Position numbers and translations under genes: made by a program. A DNA stretch of 60,039 nucleotides, from the NCBI GenBank assembly GCA_015232865.1, contig JADFYU010000013.1, forward strand, positions 1-60,039, given 5' to 3'. The stretch is from Magnetococcales bacterium (GTDB taxonomy: Bacteria > Pseudomonadota > Magnetococcia > Magnetococcales > UBA8363). The notes under the pieces are model-generated. The model was not told the DNA's origin. It saw only the letters and a program-made list of their open reading frames with translations, and ran no database searches. Within the stretch, counting starts at the first letter, position 1. Each line of letters starts with the position of its first letter. Below, piece after piece: positions 44,291 to 52,998 of this stretch.

Positions 44291-46033
44291 TTAAAACCGA
44301 TACTCCATTTCAAAGTAGAGCCTGGATCTCGGCGCCCCGGACTCCGCTGGCAATCCCCATAGCGGTTTGGCAAACTCCAGTTGGGCGCTCCAGTCCTGAT
44401 AGTTTACCCGAACGCCAAGACCGGTCGAATCCAACCCCTGACTCTCTCTCACCGTACCATCGTCAATTAGATCCAGGTTCCAGACATGGCCACTTTCGTA
44501 GAACGAATAGAGCTGATAACGGTTATCATCCAGCCACCGATCATTGTATTGCAACTCAAAACTGCCGGCGACGCCCCGATCACCGGAGATGCTGCCCTGA
44601 TCATAGCCGCGGCCAAATTGGCGCCCCCCGACAATGATCTCCTCGCCGGAGTAGAGCGCCTCATCGGTGTACTGCCATTTACTTTTCAAAAGCAGACTAA
44701 AGCCCCACGGCAAGCCCTGATAGCGGGAGAAGTTGCCGGTGAATTTGGTAAAACCCGGCTCAGCTTCCGCTCGTGAGGTATAAAGGTCGGCTTTTTCGGT
44801 GACACCTCCCCAATTCAGTCCTTGGTGAATTTTGGCGGAAATCAGGTTGATTCCAGCCCATTGGTCTGAAAAATCATAGTTCAAACCGAAGTAAGCCTGG
44901 CGTGTTTTATCGTTGATGACCTGTATGCCCAAAACCCTGGTCGTGGATTTTTGCATCTCCAGTCCGGCTTCGACCAGTAAATTATGTTTCCGGGAGCGGA
45001 TAATAGAGTAGCTTGCATTGAGTTTCAAAGACTTGGAGTCTGTGGTGATATCCGTCGGTTGCAGGAAATCCCCCGCCGTGGAATTGGTCGAGTTTCCCTT
45101 CAATTCCAGCATCAGCCCGTCGGTTCCAATGGGGAATTTTGCTGAAAGTTGACGAAAGTGCATTTCTGACTGCTCTCCTTTGGTGTACAGGAACTGATAC
45201 TGTTCACCCAAACCAAAGATTGAGTTTGCATTGACAATGGCGATGCCCTGATAGGGGCCTTGAAATTTGGAGCTGAAGTTGTTGAGCTTGACCTTGCCGT
45301 CCAAATAATCAAAAGAGGCATTGATGACCAACTCCGAAGCTTCGGGCGTTGTTTTGGACGGTCTAATGATGGATTTAGCCTGCAACCCGGCCAGATCGTT
45401 CAGCAACAGCAGCGCACGCTCCAACTCCTCGACTTTCAGCGGGTTGGCTTTGAGCAACGGGTCCAGGTAGCGATGAATCAGCTCGGACTGTTGATCGGCG
45501 TTACTCTCTCCCTCCAGCCCCTCAATGGAGATTTTATCGATGAACCCCTCCACAACCCGAAGCGTGATTTTTCCCTGTTCGATGGTTTGGGCTGGAATCA
45601 ACGCTCGGGAGAGCATGTACCCGGCATTTTTATAATGAAGGCTGATTTTTTCAGCAAACCGATAGACGTCGGCCAGTGAAATCTCCTGGCCTATCTTGTC
45701 CTGATAATACTGGGAAAGTTCCGCTTTGGAAAAAACCGTCGCACCAACCAAATCGACTTGACTCAGGGTGAGTTTGATTGCGTTGGCCTGTTCGCCGATG
45801 GCTTTTTCTCCCTCTGGAATATCCAAAATCAGATCGGATTTGGGCAGTGAAGCCGGCTCCTGAAACAGTTCCTCTTCATGTCCCGGTCTAAAACCCGGCT
45901 GATCCTGAGCAAAGACCGGGCTGTTTTGACTTGAAATAAATAGAAAAAAAGCGGAGGCAATAACGGGATGAAGGTTTTTTACCCATAATTTCTTTTTTTC
46001 GACAGGCGTTCTGATCGTCACTCCGCTCACCAT
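44291..46033 (-). CDS. TpsB outer-membrane transporter (ShlB/FhaC/HecB family)
   Basis: 580-residue Omp85-like barrel that exports the TpsA protein. A signal peptide (NLHPVIASAFFLFISSQNSPVFAQ) is followed by a first POTRA domain (IKLTLSQVDLVGATVFSKAEL ... GYMLSRALIPAQTIEQGKITLRVVEGFI), a second POTRA (about 215-290) and the beta barrel with the family motif GRGYDQGSISGDRGVAGSFEL. It ends in LYFEMEYRF, an aromatic C-terminus typical of outer-membrane barrels. The ATG at 46033 has GGGGATGAA just before it; the frame is open to 46102. A terminator-like hairpin lies upstream. Confidence 0.93.
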   Translation of the reverse strand: MVSGVTIRTPVEKKKLWVKNLHPVIASAFFLFISSQNSPVFAQDQPGFRPGHEEELFQEPASLPKSDLILDIPEGEKAIGEQANAIKLTLSQVDLVGATVFSKAELSQYYQDKIGQEISLADVYRFAEKISLHYKNAGYMLSRALIPAQTIEQGKITLRVVEGFIDKISIEGLEGESNADQQSELIHRYLDPLLKANPLKVEELERALLLLNDLAGLQAKSIIRPSKTTPEASELVINASFDYLDGKVKLNNFSSKFQGPYQGIAIVNANSIFGLGEQYQFLYTKGEQSEMHFRQLSAKFPIGTDGLMLELKGNSTNSTAGDFLQPTDITTDSKSLKLNASYSIIRSRKHNLLVEAGLEMQKSTTRVLGIQVINDKTRQAYFGLNYDFSDQWAGINLISAKIHQGLNWGGVTEKADLYTSRAEAEPGFTKFTGNFSRYQGLPWGFSLLLKSKWQYTDEALYSGEEIIVGGRQFGRGYDQGSISGDRGVAGSFELQYNDRWLDDNRYQLYSFYESGHVWNLDLIDDGTVRESQGLDSTGLGVRVNYQDWSAQLEFAKPLWGLPAESGAPRSRLYFEMEYRF

Positions 46034-46106
46034 TTCATCCCCATTCCATCTTTGATAAAGCCACTCAATCACATGACTATTTGGTATGAACAAAAAAATC
46101 AAAACT

Positions 46107-46144
46107 CCTCAGGCCCAAACAAACGAAACCGTCTGGGCCTGAGG
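46107..46144 (-). terminator. Rho-independent terminator after the FecR-domain gene
   Basis: TGGGCCTGAGG and CCTCAGGCCCA form a perfect 11-bp stem (46144-46134 with 46117-46107) with a 16-base loop. On the minus strand it is followed by a T-rich run (AGTTTTGATTTTTTTG). It would end or attenuate transcripts of the upstream FecR, cyclase and caspase genes before tpsB. Confidence 0.75.
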
Positions 46145-46172
46145 TATTGTCATTGAAACGAATTTATTAAAA

Positions 46173-47093
46173 CTATCGACTTCTGCGTTGGAAGAAAGGA
46201 TCTTCAGGGTGCATTTCGCTCATGAGTTTCCAATGATTTTTTGCTTCGCTAAGCAGTCCCAATTTTTCCAAAAGCAGACCATACAAAACTTGATCGGATA
46301 GAGAGGTTTCCGCTTTCTTCTGCAACAATGCCAGCCCCTGCCGTTGATCAGCGGTGATCACTGAAAAAATGGAGACATCCGAGCCTTTGACCGATTGACC
46401 GACGGTAACACGCCAGGCGTAGGATTGACCATCTTCGAGTTTGATGTTGCTCGGCAACGTCACAGAGTGTTCGTCTACCAACGCCTCAAAAATGGGAACA
46501 CCGGAATCACTGTTAAGAATAAAACGGTAGGGACCAACATTATCCAGGGGGTCCCAGCGGAAGGTCGGGCTGTTATCCATGATGATTCCGACATCGGAAG
46601 GTTGCAAAAGGACAATCTGTTTTTTGCTCCACTCCAAGGAACGCAGACGAATACCACCAGGACGCCCTTCTCTGAGAGCCGTCAACAGGTTGCTACCTTT
46701 TTTATTGGATGCCGTCTGTGAGCCGACCTGATCAACCTCGGATGATCCCTTTTTGGAAATCAACTCAGATTCGTTGACGGTAATTTCATCAGGACCGGTG
46801 AAAGTGCTTTTTTTGAAGTCGTCCAATTGAATGACGACAACCTGACTGTCTTGACCCAAAATAATCTTGTTTCCTGTTGTCAAACTGTTGGAAACGCTCA
46901 ATGGTCGTTTAAGCTCCCGGCCACGGGAATCTCTTATCAGCTCGGCCTGGCCTGAAACCTGTAGAACCAAGGCGACCTCTTTGGCAAAATTTCCCGCCTT
47001 GGCCTGTCCACCAAAACCAAAAAACAGAATCGTCGCCAAAATAAAAAAGAACCCACCCGGCCGCCTGCTGTTTTTCAAAAACTCTCCATTCAT
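46173..47093 (-). CDS. FecR-domain secreted protein
   Basis: 306 residues with a signal peptide (GGFFFILATILFFGFGGQAKA) and a FecR domain (VALVLQVSGQAELIRDS ... VSNSLTTGNKIILGQDSQVVVIQLDDF). A fibronectin-like segment FRWDPLDNVGPYRFILNSDSG and a C-terminal helical part (SDQVLYGLLLEKLGLLSEAKNHWKLM) resembling a tetratricopeptide pair follow. Periplasmic FecR domains without an inner-membrane anchor occur in many such clusters; function unknown. The ATG at 47093 has AGGAG eight bases upstream. It lies 16 bases after the cyclase stop codon. Confidence 0.85.
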   Translation of the reverse strand: MNGEFLKNSRRPGGFFFILATILFFGFGGQAKAGNFAKEVALVLQVSGQAELIRDSRGRELKRPLSVSNSLTTGNKIILGQDSQVVVIQLDDFKKSTFTGPDEITVNESELISKKGSSEVDQVGSQTASNKKGSNLLTALREGRPGGIRLRSLEWSKKQIVLLQPSDVGIIMDNSPTFRWDPLDNVGPYRFILNSDSGVPIFEALVDEHSVTLPSNIKLEDGQSYAWRVTVGQSVKGSDVSIFSVITADQRQGLALLQKKAETSLSDQVLYGLLLEKLGLLSEAKNHWKLMSEMHPEDPFFQRRSR

Positions 47094-47109
47094 TTTTTCT
47101 CTCCTATTT

Positions 47110-49089
47110 TTATTGGGGTTGCAAGCCAAAAACCCGTATGGGGTGGCGACCTTTAACCTCGTTATAACCAAGATCTATCAGTTTCTCCAATATGGTCGCA
47201 TCTTCCAGATTTTTTCGCGCGTCTTCTGAAACCAGCAACGAATATCCCAAATTTTTTGTCAGACTCTCAACACGGGATGCAGCGTTGACCGTATCGCCGA
47301 TAACCGTATATTCAAAGCGACTGCTGGAACCGACATAACCGACGACGACCGAGCCGAAATGAAGACCAATGCCGATTTCAATGGGTTGAATGCCTTCCTG
47401 GGCAAAGCTCTCGTTCAAGACCTTCAATCGAGTCAGCATCTCCTGAGAGGCCAGAAACGCATCGTTGGAGGGGGTTGTGCTGGAGGAACCCGGTGCACCG
47501 AAGAACGCCAGAATACCATCTCCAATAAATTTATCCAGTGTTCCGTTATGATGATGAATGGCGGACGACATGGCTTCGAAATATCGATTTAAGAAGCTGA
47601 TCACCGTCTCCGGCTGTAGATCCTCGCAGCGGGTGGTAAAATTTCTGATGTCGGAAAAAAGGACGCAGACCTGACGAACCTCCCCTTTCAGTGAGGGGTG
47701 GATGGTTCCCGCACTGATCGCTTCCATCACTTGCGGGGAGACAGAACCACCAAAAGAGCTTTTCAGGCGTCTCTTCTCCAGCAAGCCGATAATGGTCTCG
47801 GTTAAAACGCCCAAGAAGAGTGCAATCAGGGCATTGACCATCAGAATCGAGACCGGCAAAAATATACCGGATTGAATCGCCGATGAAGAGATGAAATATC
47901 CGCCGAACAGGATGAGCAGAACCAAGCCCATGCCTATTGCGACAAAATGGCCCAGCAAAAAAATAAGAGGGATCAATACGGCAATCACGAAAAAGGGAAT
48001 GTCAACATTGAAAAAAGAGAAGGCGCTCTGCTCGACGATAAGGCCGCGATGCAGCAACGTACGCAACGCCTGGGCATGAATGAAAACACCGGGAATGATT
48101 TTCTGCCCCTTGAACTGACTGACCAGATCCAGCACCGGAACCGAGTGCATATCTTCATATCCGGCCACATCTCCCAAAATAACCGGATGGCCTTCAAATG
48201 CCGATTTCAAGGCGGCGACGTCGCCCGTTTGTTGCCATTCCAAAACCTGCCAGAACGGAATATAGGTAAAAGGTTCTCCGATGGAATAATCGATCCACCC
48301 CTCTATCGCCAAAGCTTGATCGGATTTTGTCGCCGAGAAACGGGCCATTAAAGCGGACAAACTAGGACGGGTTCCTTGAGGGCCGCTAACCGAGGTCAGA
48401 TAGCGTCGAGCTGTTTTATCCTCATCTTGGGGAACGTAGAGATAGCCAACGTCACCCCCACCAGGCAGGCTGAACAACAACCCCATGATGGAGCGGTCAA
48501 TCTGATATTCGCTCCCTTCCTTATCCCAAAGCTGGCCCAAAGCCAACGGAATCCTCGGCACGCCCAGAGAGAGCAGTCCGTGAAGAAGCGGAGTGTCATA
48601 GTCCGGTGTAACTTCCGAAAAATCAATTGTTTCCAGCTTGTTGATTTCGAAAAATTCTGCCAGACGGGGAAGATAACCCGTCAAGAAATCATGAAACAGG
48701 GTATCGTAGGTCTTGGCGGGAAAGATATAGTCAACACCGATCACAGACGGGTTGGCCATGGCCATGGCTTGAAAAAAACGGCCCCAGAACGGATGCCACA
48801 AAGCGACCGGAATATCGTTGAACAGATCTTCCGTTTTGGTATCGACCCCGATGACGATGGGGTTGGAACGGGGAGGCAGAATGATTTTTTCCTCCACGGA
48901 TGCGTGCCGATTGTTTTGTCTGAGTTGTGTGAAATGATGGTCCAGCAGTTGCCGGTCCAATTCGCGGACAAACCACGGCTTCTGAAGAAAAAGACCGACG
49001 GTCAAAAGAAAGCAGAGCATAAAACCAATCACTTTAACAAAGCGTTGCTCATGGTTGCCCAGCATGGAGTGATCACGTTTCTCGGCCAT
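47110..49089 (-). CDS. CHASE2 sensor domain class III adenylate cyclase
   Basis: 659 residues: a membrane helix (about 19-37), an extracytoplasmic CHASE2 domain (about 80-345, with ANPSVIGVDYIFPAKTYDTL and SVPVLDLVSQFKGQKIIPGV), three more helices (about 362-433), then a cytoplasmic class III nucleotide cyclase domain (about 470-640). The metal ligands Asp480 in VLFSDIRNFTTRCEDL and Asp524 in DKFIGDGILAFFGAP are both present. It should make cAMP or cGMP in answer to a periplasmic signal; the substrate choice cannot be fixed from this reading. It sits between the caspase-like and FecR genes in one operon, giving the cluster a likely sensor and second-messenger output. Confidence 0.93.
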   Translation of the reverse strand: MAEKRDHSMLGNHEQRFVKVIGFMLCFLLTVGLFLQKPWFVRELDRQLLDHHFTQLRQNNRHASVEEKIILPPRSNPIVIGVDTKTEDLFNDIPVALWHPFWGRFFQAMAMANPSVIGVDYIFPAKTYDTLFHDFLTGYLPRLAEFFEINKLETIDFSEVTPDYDTPLLHGLLSLGVPRIPLALGQLWDKEGSEYQIDRSIMGLLFSLPGGGDVGYLYVPQDEDKTARRYLTSVSGPQGTRPSLSALMARFSATKSDQALAIEGWIDYSIGEPFTYIPFWQVLEWQQTGDVAALKSAFEGHPVILGDVAGYEDMHSVPVLDLVSQFKGQKIIPGVFIHAQALRTLLHRGLIVEQSAFSFFNVDIPFFVIAVLIPLIFLLGHFVAIGMGLVLLILFGGYFISSSAIQSGIFLPVSILMVNALIALFLGVLTETIIGLLEKRRLKSSFGGSVSPQVMEAISAGTIHPSLKGEVRQVCVLFSDIRNFTTRCEDLQPETVISFLNRYFEAMSSAIHHHNGTLDKFIGDGILAFFGAPGSSSTTPSNDAFLASQEMLTRLKVLNESFAQEGIQPIEIGIGLHFGSVVVGYVGSSSRFEYTVIGDTVNAASRVESLTKNLGYSLLVSEDARKNLEDATILEKLIDLGYNEVKGRHPIRVFGLQPQ

Positions 49090-49159
49090 AATTTAATCTA
49101 CTTTTCAGATTCCAATCCGATTTATTTTTTCAAGAATCTGGCCGTCCAGACACCCCTGG

Positions 49160-50902
49160 TTACTTTTGGCCAAACAGGAAATCACCCTCTTCATGTCCAG
49201 CGACCCGAATCGAACCGTATTGAGGTTCTTGAACCGCTTCCGCTTGCACCAGATCGGTCACCATCTGAAAAATTTCGACTCCCAAAACAGTATCTCTATC
49301 CTGCTGGTAGGTGTAAAGAACATCAATTAAATTTCGTGCAAACACCGAATGTTCTCCACCACTTGAGCTGTCTTGGACCGGTTCGACTCCCCCGGATGAA
49401 AACGCAATACGAACCCGTTTGTTTTGTAATGAGCGTTCTTTCAGATCACCCAGGAACAGCGCACTGCCCTGATTGTTATTCAGTTGAAATTGATCGTCCT
49501 GTTTGACCAGGGTGCCCGAAAAACAAGCGTCTGCAATGACCATGACCCGACGGGCGTGGTATTGCCGTATTTTGTCGTTTAGCTCCAGGTTGGAGATCCA
49601 CTGTTGTTCGCTGTCGGCGGTTCCGTCCGATGGAATCCAATATCCCAGACCGTTGGATTCCAGTTTAACGCCGTGCCCGCCATAATAAATCAAAACATCG
49701 TCGTTATCCTTCGCCAGAGTTTTAATCTGATCCAAGGCTTGCAGGATACCGTCACGACTGGCATCTTTATTGGTCAACACGATAACCTTGGCTCGGTATC
49801 CGCCATTCAAAATTTCTTCCAAAGTGAGAACATCGTTGATTGGAGTATCCAAAGAAGGAATAGGCAATTGATAATCACTTACTCCAATTAGTAACGCAAA
49901 CAGGCGAGAAGGTTCCTTTGATTTTTGCTTTTCTCCACGAACAATGCGAATCGGCTTCTGGGCGATGTTGCCATGCTCGTCAGAAGATTGAATCAAGACG
50001 GTTGTTTCCAAACCGGAGAACGGAATATCGGCTTCAAAGGTTCCGTCGGCATTGAACGGAATCTCTTGATTTCCCACTTTGATCCAACGGACGATTGACT
50101 CGTCTACCACTTCACCCTTGACCAAGACGTGGTTTTGATCGGTACGAACCATGACCGGAACAACGATCTCTGGGCCTCGATTGTCTTTTTCCAGATTGCG
50201 GATGGCCCGAGCAAAGAGACGGCTCCTGGCCTGCTCTCCACCGTCAAACAGCACCCGCTGGGTCAAGCTCAGAAGGTTTTCTTCCAGCGAGGCGGCCCGG
50301 TTGCCGGATTTGGTGGCACAGCTCAAACCGGAAATTGCTTGGTAACTGCCTCGTTTTCCCTCTTCGGGCTGGAGTAAAGAGCGGTTCGAATATTTAAAAA
50401 AAACACTGCACCGATATTTGTCGTTTTCGGTGGTGGCGAAGGACAACTCGCCATTGGCTTGTGGTATCTGTCTGATTTGATCTGGAGCGATGAGGATTCC
50501 CAGCTGTTTCAGGCGGCTATCGTTATTATATCGTTTAAGCAGTTCCTCTTTGGCCGGATGGATCTCTTTTGCATTGACCTTTTGTTTGCGCTCGTAATAA
50601 AGGGTGCCACCGATAGCCAGTTGCCGGGCTTCAGCCAAAAATCCTTTTTCAGCATGAATCTTTTTGCTTAACCGCCTGATTTCGCCCTCCTGTTCGTTCA
50701 GAATACTGATTTCTGATCCAAAGGTATCCAACGGTAACCACTGCGCCTTCATAAAAGAGGAACCGGACCGGCCAACTTGAGTGGTTTCCTGGAGGGTATT
50801 GCAGGCCGTCAACAGGGCAGGCACCAACAGCAGCAGGGGCCACCGTTTTTTCCGTTTGGAAGTGCCAGACAAGATGGAAGGATTGTGGTGAGTTATTTTC
50901 AT
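49160..50902 (-). CDS. Caspase-like (peptidase C14) lipoprotein
   Basis: 580 residues. The N-terminus RWPLLLLVPALLTAC is a lipoprotein signal with lipidation at Cys34. A region of about 290 residues of unknown fold follows (residues 40-245), then a short beta-domain (residues 245-325, VPVMVRTDQNHVLVKGEVV) and a caspase/metacaspase domain from residue 333. The catalytic dyad is complete: His410 in DVLIYYGGHGVKL and Cys460 in VMVIADACFSGTL, with LLIGVSDYQLPIPSLDTPINDV at its start. Caspase-fold proteins in bacteria cleave protein targets in several signalling systems. The target here is unknown. First gene of the five-gene cluster; the cyclase gene begins 70 bases downstream. Confidence 0.92.
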   Translation of the reverse strand: MKITHHNPSILSGTSKRKKRWPLLLLVPALLTACNTLQETTQVGRSGSSFMKAQWLPLDTFGSEISILNEQEGEIRRLSKKIHAEKGFLAEARQLAIGGTLYYERKQKVNAKEIHPAKEELLKRYNNDSRLKQLGILIAPDQIRQIPQANGELSFATTENDKYRCSVFFKYSNRSLLQPEEGKRGSYQAISGLSCATKSGNRAASLEENLLSLTQRVLFDGGEQARSRLFARAIRNLEKDNRGPEIVVPVMVRTDQNHVLVKGEVVDESIVRWIKVGNQEIPFNADGTFEADIPFSGLETTVLIQSSDEHGNIAQKPIRIVRGEKQKSKEPSRLFALLIGVSDYQLPIPSLDTPINDVLTLEEILNGGYRAKVIVLTNKDASRDGILQALDQIKTLAKDNDDVLIYYGGHGVKLESNGLGYWIPSDGTADSEQQWISNLELNDKIRQYHARRVMVIADACFSGTLVKQDDQFQLNNNQGSALFLGDLKERSLQNKRVRIAFSSGGVEPVQDSSSGGEHSVFARNLIDVLYTYQQDRDTVLGVEIFQMVTDLVQAEAVQEPQYGSIRVAGHEEGDFLFGQK

Positions 50903-51139
50903 TTAGTAGCCTGCAAAAATCCATATATTACAATTTTAAAACGGGTCGGGTCGATCTACTAGTCAAGATTATGCCTGAGGGTTCCGAGCGAGCCTGCTAC
51001 TGCGAGGTAAAATGGTTCGTCAAGGCGCAATTCATTCACCTAGTATCACTCAATACGATTTTCGGGTCAAGAATAGCATAAGGATAAAGAACAAACCTTA
51101 AAATAATGTGGTTTCTTGCTCCAATCTGGCTTGCTTTGG

Positions 51140-51322
51140 CTATCCATCTGAAAGAGCAGCGCTGGAGAGTGGATTGTGTGGAGCATCCGGTGGGAGTTTT
51201 TTTGCGGCCATTTCATCGGCGGCCATTTTTTTCCGTATGTAACGGGTCAGAAGCCAGATTTTTATGGGAATGATCAAAGCACTTCCCCAGGCAATCCATA
51301 AAATCGACTCTCTGTCCAAGTT
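51140..51322 (-). CDS. Small single-pass membrane protein, unknown function
   Basis: 60 residues: a short acidic N-terminus (NLDRESI), one membrane helix (LWIAWGSALIIPIKIWLL), a basic stop-transfer segment (TRYIRKKM) and a polar tail. The ATG at 51322 has AGGAG seven bases upstream, the main support for it being a gene. I do not recognise a family. It lies between the caspase cluster and tRNA-Asn. Confidence 0.55.
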   Translation of the reverse strand, partial: NLDRESILWIAWGSALIIPIKIWLLTRYIRKKMAADEMAAKKLPPDAPHNPLSSAALSDG

Positions 51323-51418
51323 CATGAGCGTTCTCCTGACATATTTGCGTGTTGGCAACCATCCATGGACTGTTATCGACACGCTTCACCAGCCGCTGCT
51401 GTCTCTGGGCTGAATGAT

Positions 51419-51522
51419 CCTAAACTCGGCAGTTGTAAGCACGCAATCGGCACAACCTCTTGATTCACCAGATAAACCAATATGTTGCATATGCTTACGC
51501 ACTTCCAACTGCCGAATCCAGG
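51419..51522 (+). repeat. Dispersed TIR element, full-length copy
   Basis: 104 bp with ends CCTAAACTCGGCAGTTG (51419-51435) and CAACTGCCGAATCCAGG (51506-51522). The interior GGCACAACCTCTTGATTCAC and CAGATAAACCAATATGTTGC matches the reverse complement of the 34464-34566 core. It lies between the 60-residue gene and tRNA-Asn. Confidence 0.85.
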
Positions 51523-51602
51523 ATGATAAAAGGGGGTGACTTGTTCGGTGACTCAATAAAAAAGGGTCACAACCGAAACAGTTGCGACCCTTTGGAATTC
51601 TT

Positions 51603-51678
51603 TGGCTCCCCGGCTCGGACTCGAACCAAGGACAAGGTGATTAACAGTCACCTGCTCTACCAACTGAGCTACCGGGGA
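51603..51678 (-). tRNA. tRNA-Asn (GTT)
   Basis: 76-nucleotide cloverleaf read from 51678 to 51603: acceptor stem TCCCCGG/CCGGGGA, D-arm AGCTCAGTTGGTAGAGC, anticodon stem-loop GGTGACTGTTAATCACC with anticodon GTT, T-arm CTTGGTTCGAGTCCGAG and encoded GCCA end. A strong promoter sits just upstream (51698-51726). Confidence 0.97.
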
Positions 51679-52137
51679 ATTGCTCGAAAGCTCAGTGAGG
51701 ATAAAAAGTTGGTCGTGGGAAGTCAACGGAAAAATTAAGAAAAAATGGATGTCGGGCATAAATAATCAAATTATTATTTTTTTTCAGTTGTTTGAGTGGT
51801 CAATTGTCGAACTGCATGTTTTATGTCTGAACATTTTTTTGATAAAAACCCGCTGCCGGTGTATGATTTCCCCCTGATTTTCAGCGTTCGCTCATCCTTT
51901 ATCAACCTCAAGAAAGGCCACCAGGACCATTGAAAGCGGGTACTGCCTCATAAATGAAAGATTGACGAAAGAAATGGCTTGTGGTAATGGTCTTTGAGTC
52001 CAAATAGGCTGAAGGGTTTGTGTTGGGAGTCTCTGTTTGTTTGGCTGGATTGCGGTTGGTTTTGCCTATACCGAGTTTATGTGAAGCAGATTGTCTAAAT
52101 GCTTAGAATTTATTGTTTTTAAGGAGTTGTGATTCTC
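51679..52137. other. Intergenic region tRNA-Asn to VanY-like gene
   Basis: About 460 bases. The left end holds the tRNA promoter. The rest is AT-rich and shows no supported gene. The right end has AAGGAG (52121-52126) for the next gene. Confidence 0.4.
51698..51726 (-). promoter_or_regulatory. Promoter of tRNA-Asn
   Basis: TTGACT (51726-51721) and TATCCT (51703-51698) are separated by 17 bases on the minus strand, placing the start about 12 bases before the mature tRNA 5' end. Confidence 0.7.
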
Positions 52138-52998
52138 GTGGAGGTGCGGATTGATAGACGAAAATTTGTAACGGCACTTTCTGCTACTGCGCTTGGCTCC
52201 GTGGTTGCAACCCCGGCCCTGGCTCAATTTTCCTGGACGCTTTCCACCCGGAAAAAGAGTGCTGACTTATCTCTAAATTATGAAGATTACCTTGAAAAAA
52301 TAAGAAAATTCAACAAGATCCACCCGACCGACTATTATCTGCCACCGGATCAGATCCAGCTGCTCAAGTCAACGACGCAGCGATTTACCCGTCTACAACG
52401 TTTGGTTGGTTATGCCAATTTTCATCTATTAAGTTTTGATGAAGCGATTGCTTTTTCTCGAAATTATTCCCAGATCGAGCCTTTTACCCAGGCCGAATTG
52501 GATTTTTTGGACCGTTTGTTCAATGAAACCGCAGAGCATTACGGTTTCCTGGGACAAAAACCCATCAAAAGAATGACCGAGTCCGTTCATAAGCGGGAAG
52601 TGGTCAAGATTCTGCATAGTGGCAACTATCTCTACAAGGGAAAACCGGTGGAGATGTATAACCGAATCAAACGGGATATCGGCAATCAGGTTGTGTTGAC
52701 ATCGGGTATTCGCAGTGTGGTCAAACAGTTCTTCCTGTTCCTGAGCAAAGCCCAGGAGAGCAACGGCAACCTCTCTCTGGCTTCGCGCTCCCTGGCTCCC
52801 CCGGGCTACTCCTTCCATGGAATCGGCGATTTTGACGTCGGCCAGGTCGGGTACGGCAAGTTGAATTTTACCGCCCAGTTTGCGAATTCAGATGTCTTCA
52901 AGCGCTTGCAGGATTTAGGCTACATCGATTTGCGCTATACCCGTGACAATATGCTGGGTGTTCGTTTTGAGCCATGGCACATCAAGGTTGTCTCCTGA
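52138..52998 (+). CDS. D-Ala-D-Ala carboxypeptidase family protein (VanY/M15B-like)
   Basis: 286 residues, exported by a Tat signal (IDRRKFVTALSATALGSVVATPALAQ). The C-terminal part carries the zinc peptidase pattern: TSGIRSVVKQFFLFLSKAQ, SLAPPGYSFHGIGDFDVGQ with the zinc His and Asp (here the spacing is one shorter than the SxHxxGxAxD form), and VRFEPWHIKVV with the third ligand His. It probably trims peptidoglycan stem peptides in the periplasm. The GTG at 52138 is 11 bases after AAGGAG; the frame is also open from the GTG at 52129. It stands alone. Confidence 0.85.
   Translation: MEVRIDRRKFVTALSATALGSVVATPALAQFSWTLSTRKKSADLSLNYEDYLEKIRKFNKIHPTDYYLPPDQIQLLKSTTQRFTRLQRLVGYANFHLLSFDEAIAFSRNYSQIEPFTQAELDFLDRLFNETAEHYGFLGQKPIKRMTESVHKREVVKILHSGNYLYKGKPVEMYNRIKRDIGNQVVLTSGIRSVVKQFFLFLSKAQESNGNLSLASRSLAPPGYSFHGIGDFDVGQVGYGKLNFTAQFANSDVFKRLQDLGYIDLRYTRDNMLGVRFEPWHIKVVS

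Noticed and set aside
48376..49506. 376-residue plus-strand frame across the cyclase and caspase genes
   Set aside because: It is antisense to two genes with clear active sites and has no similarity I recognise.
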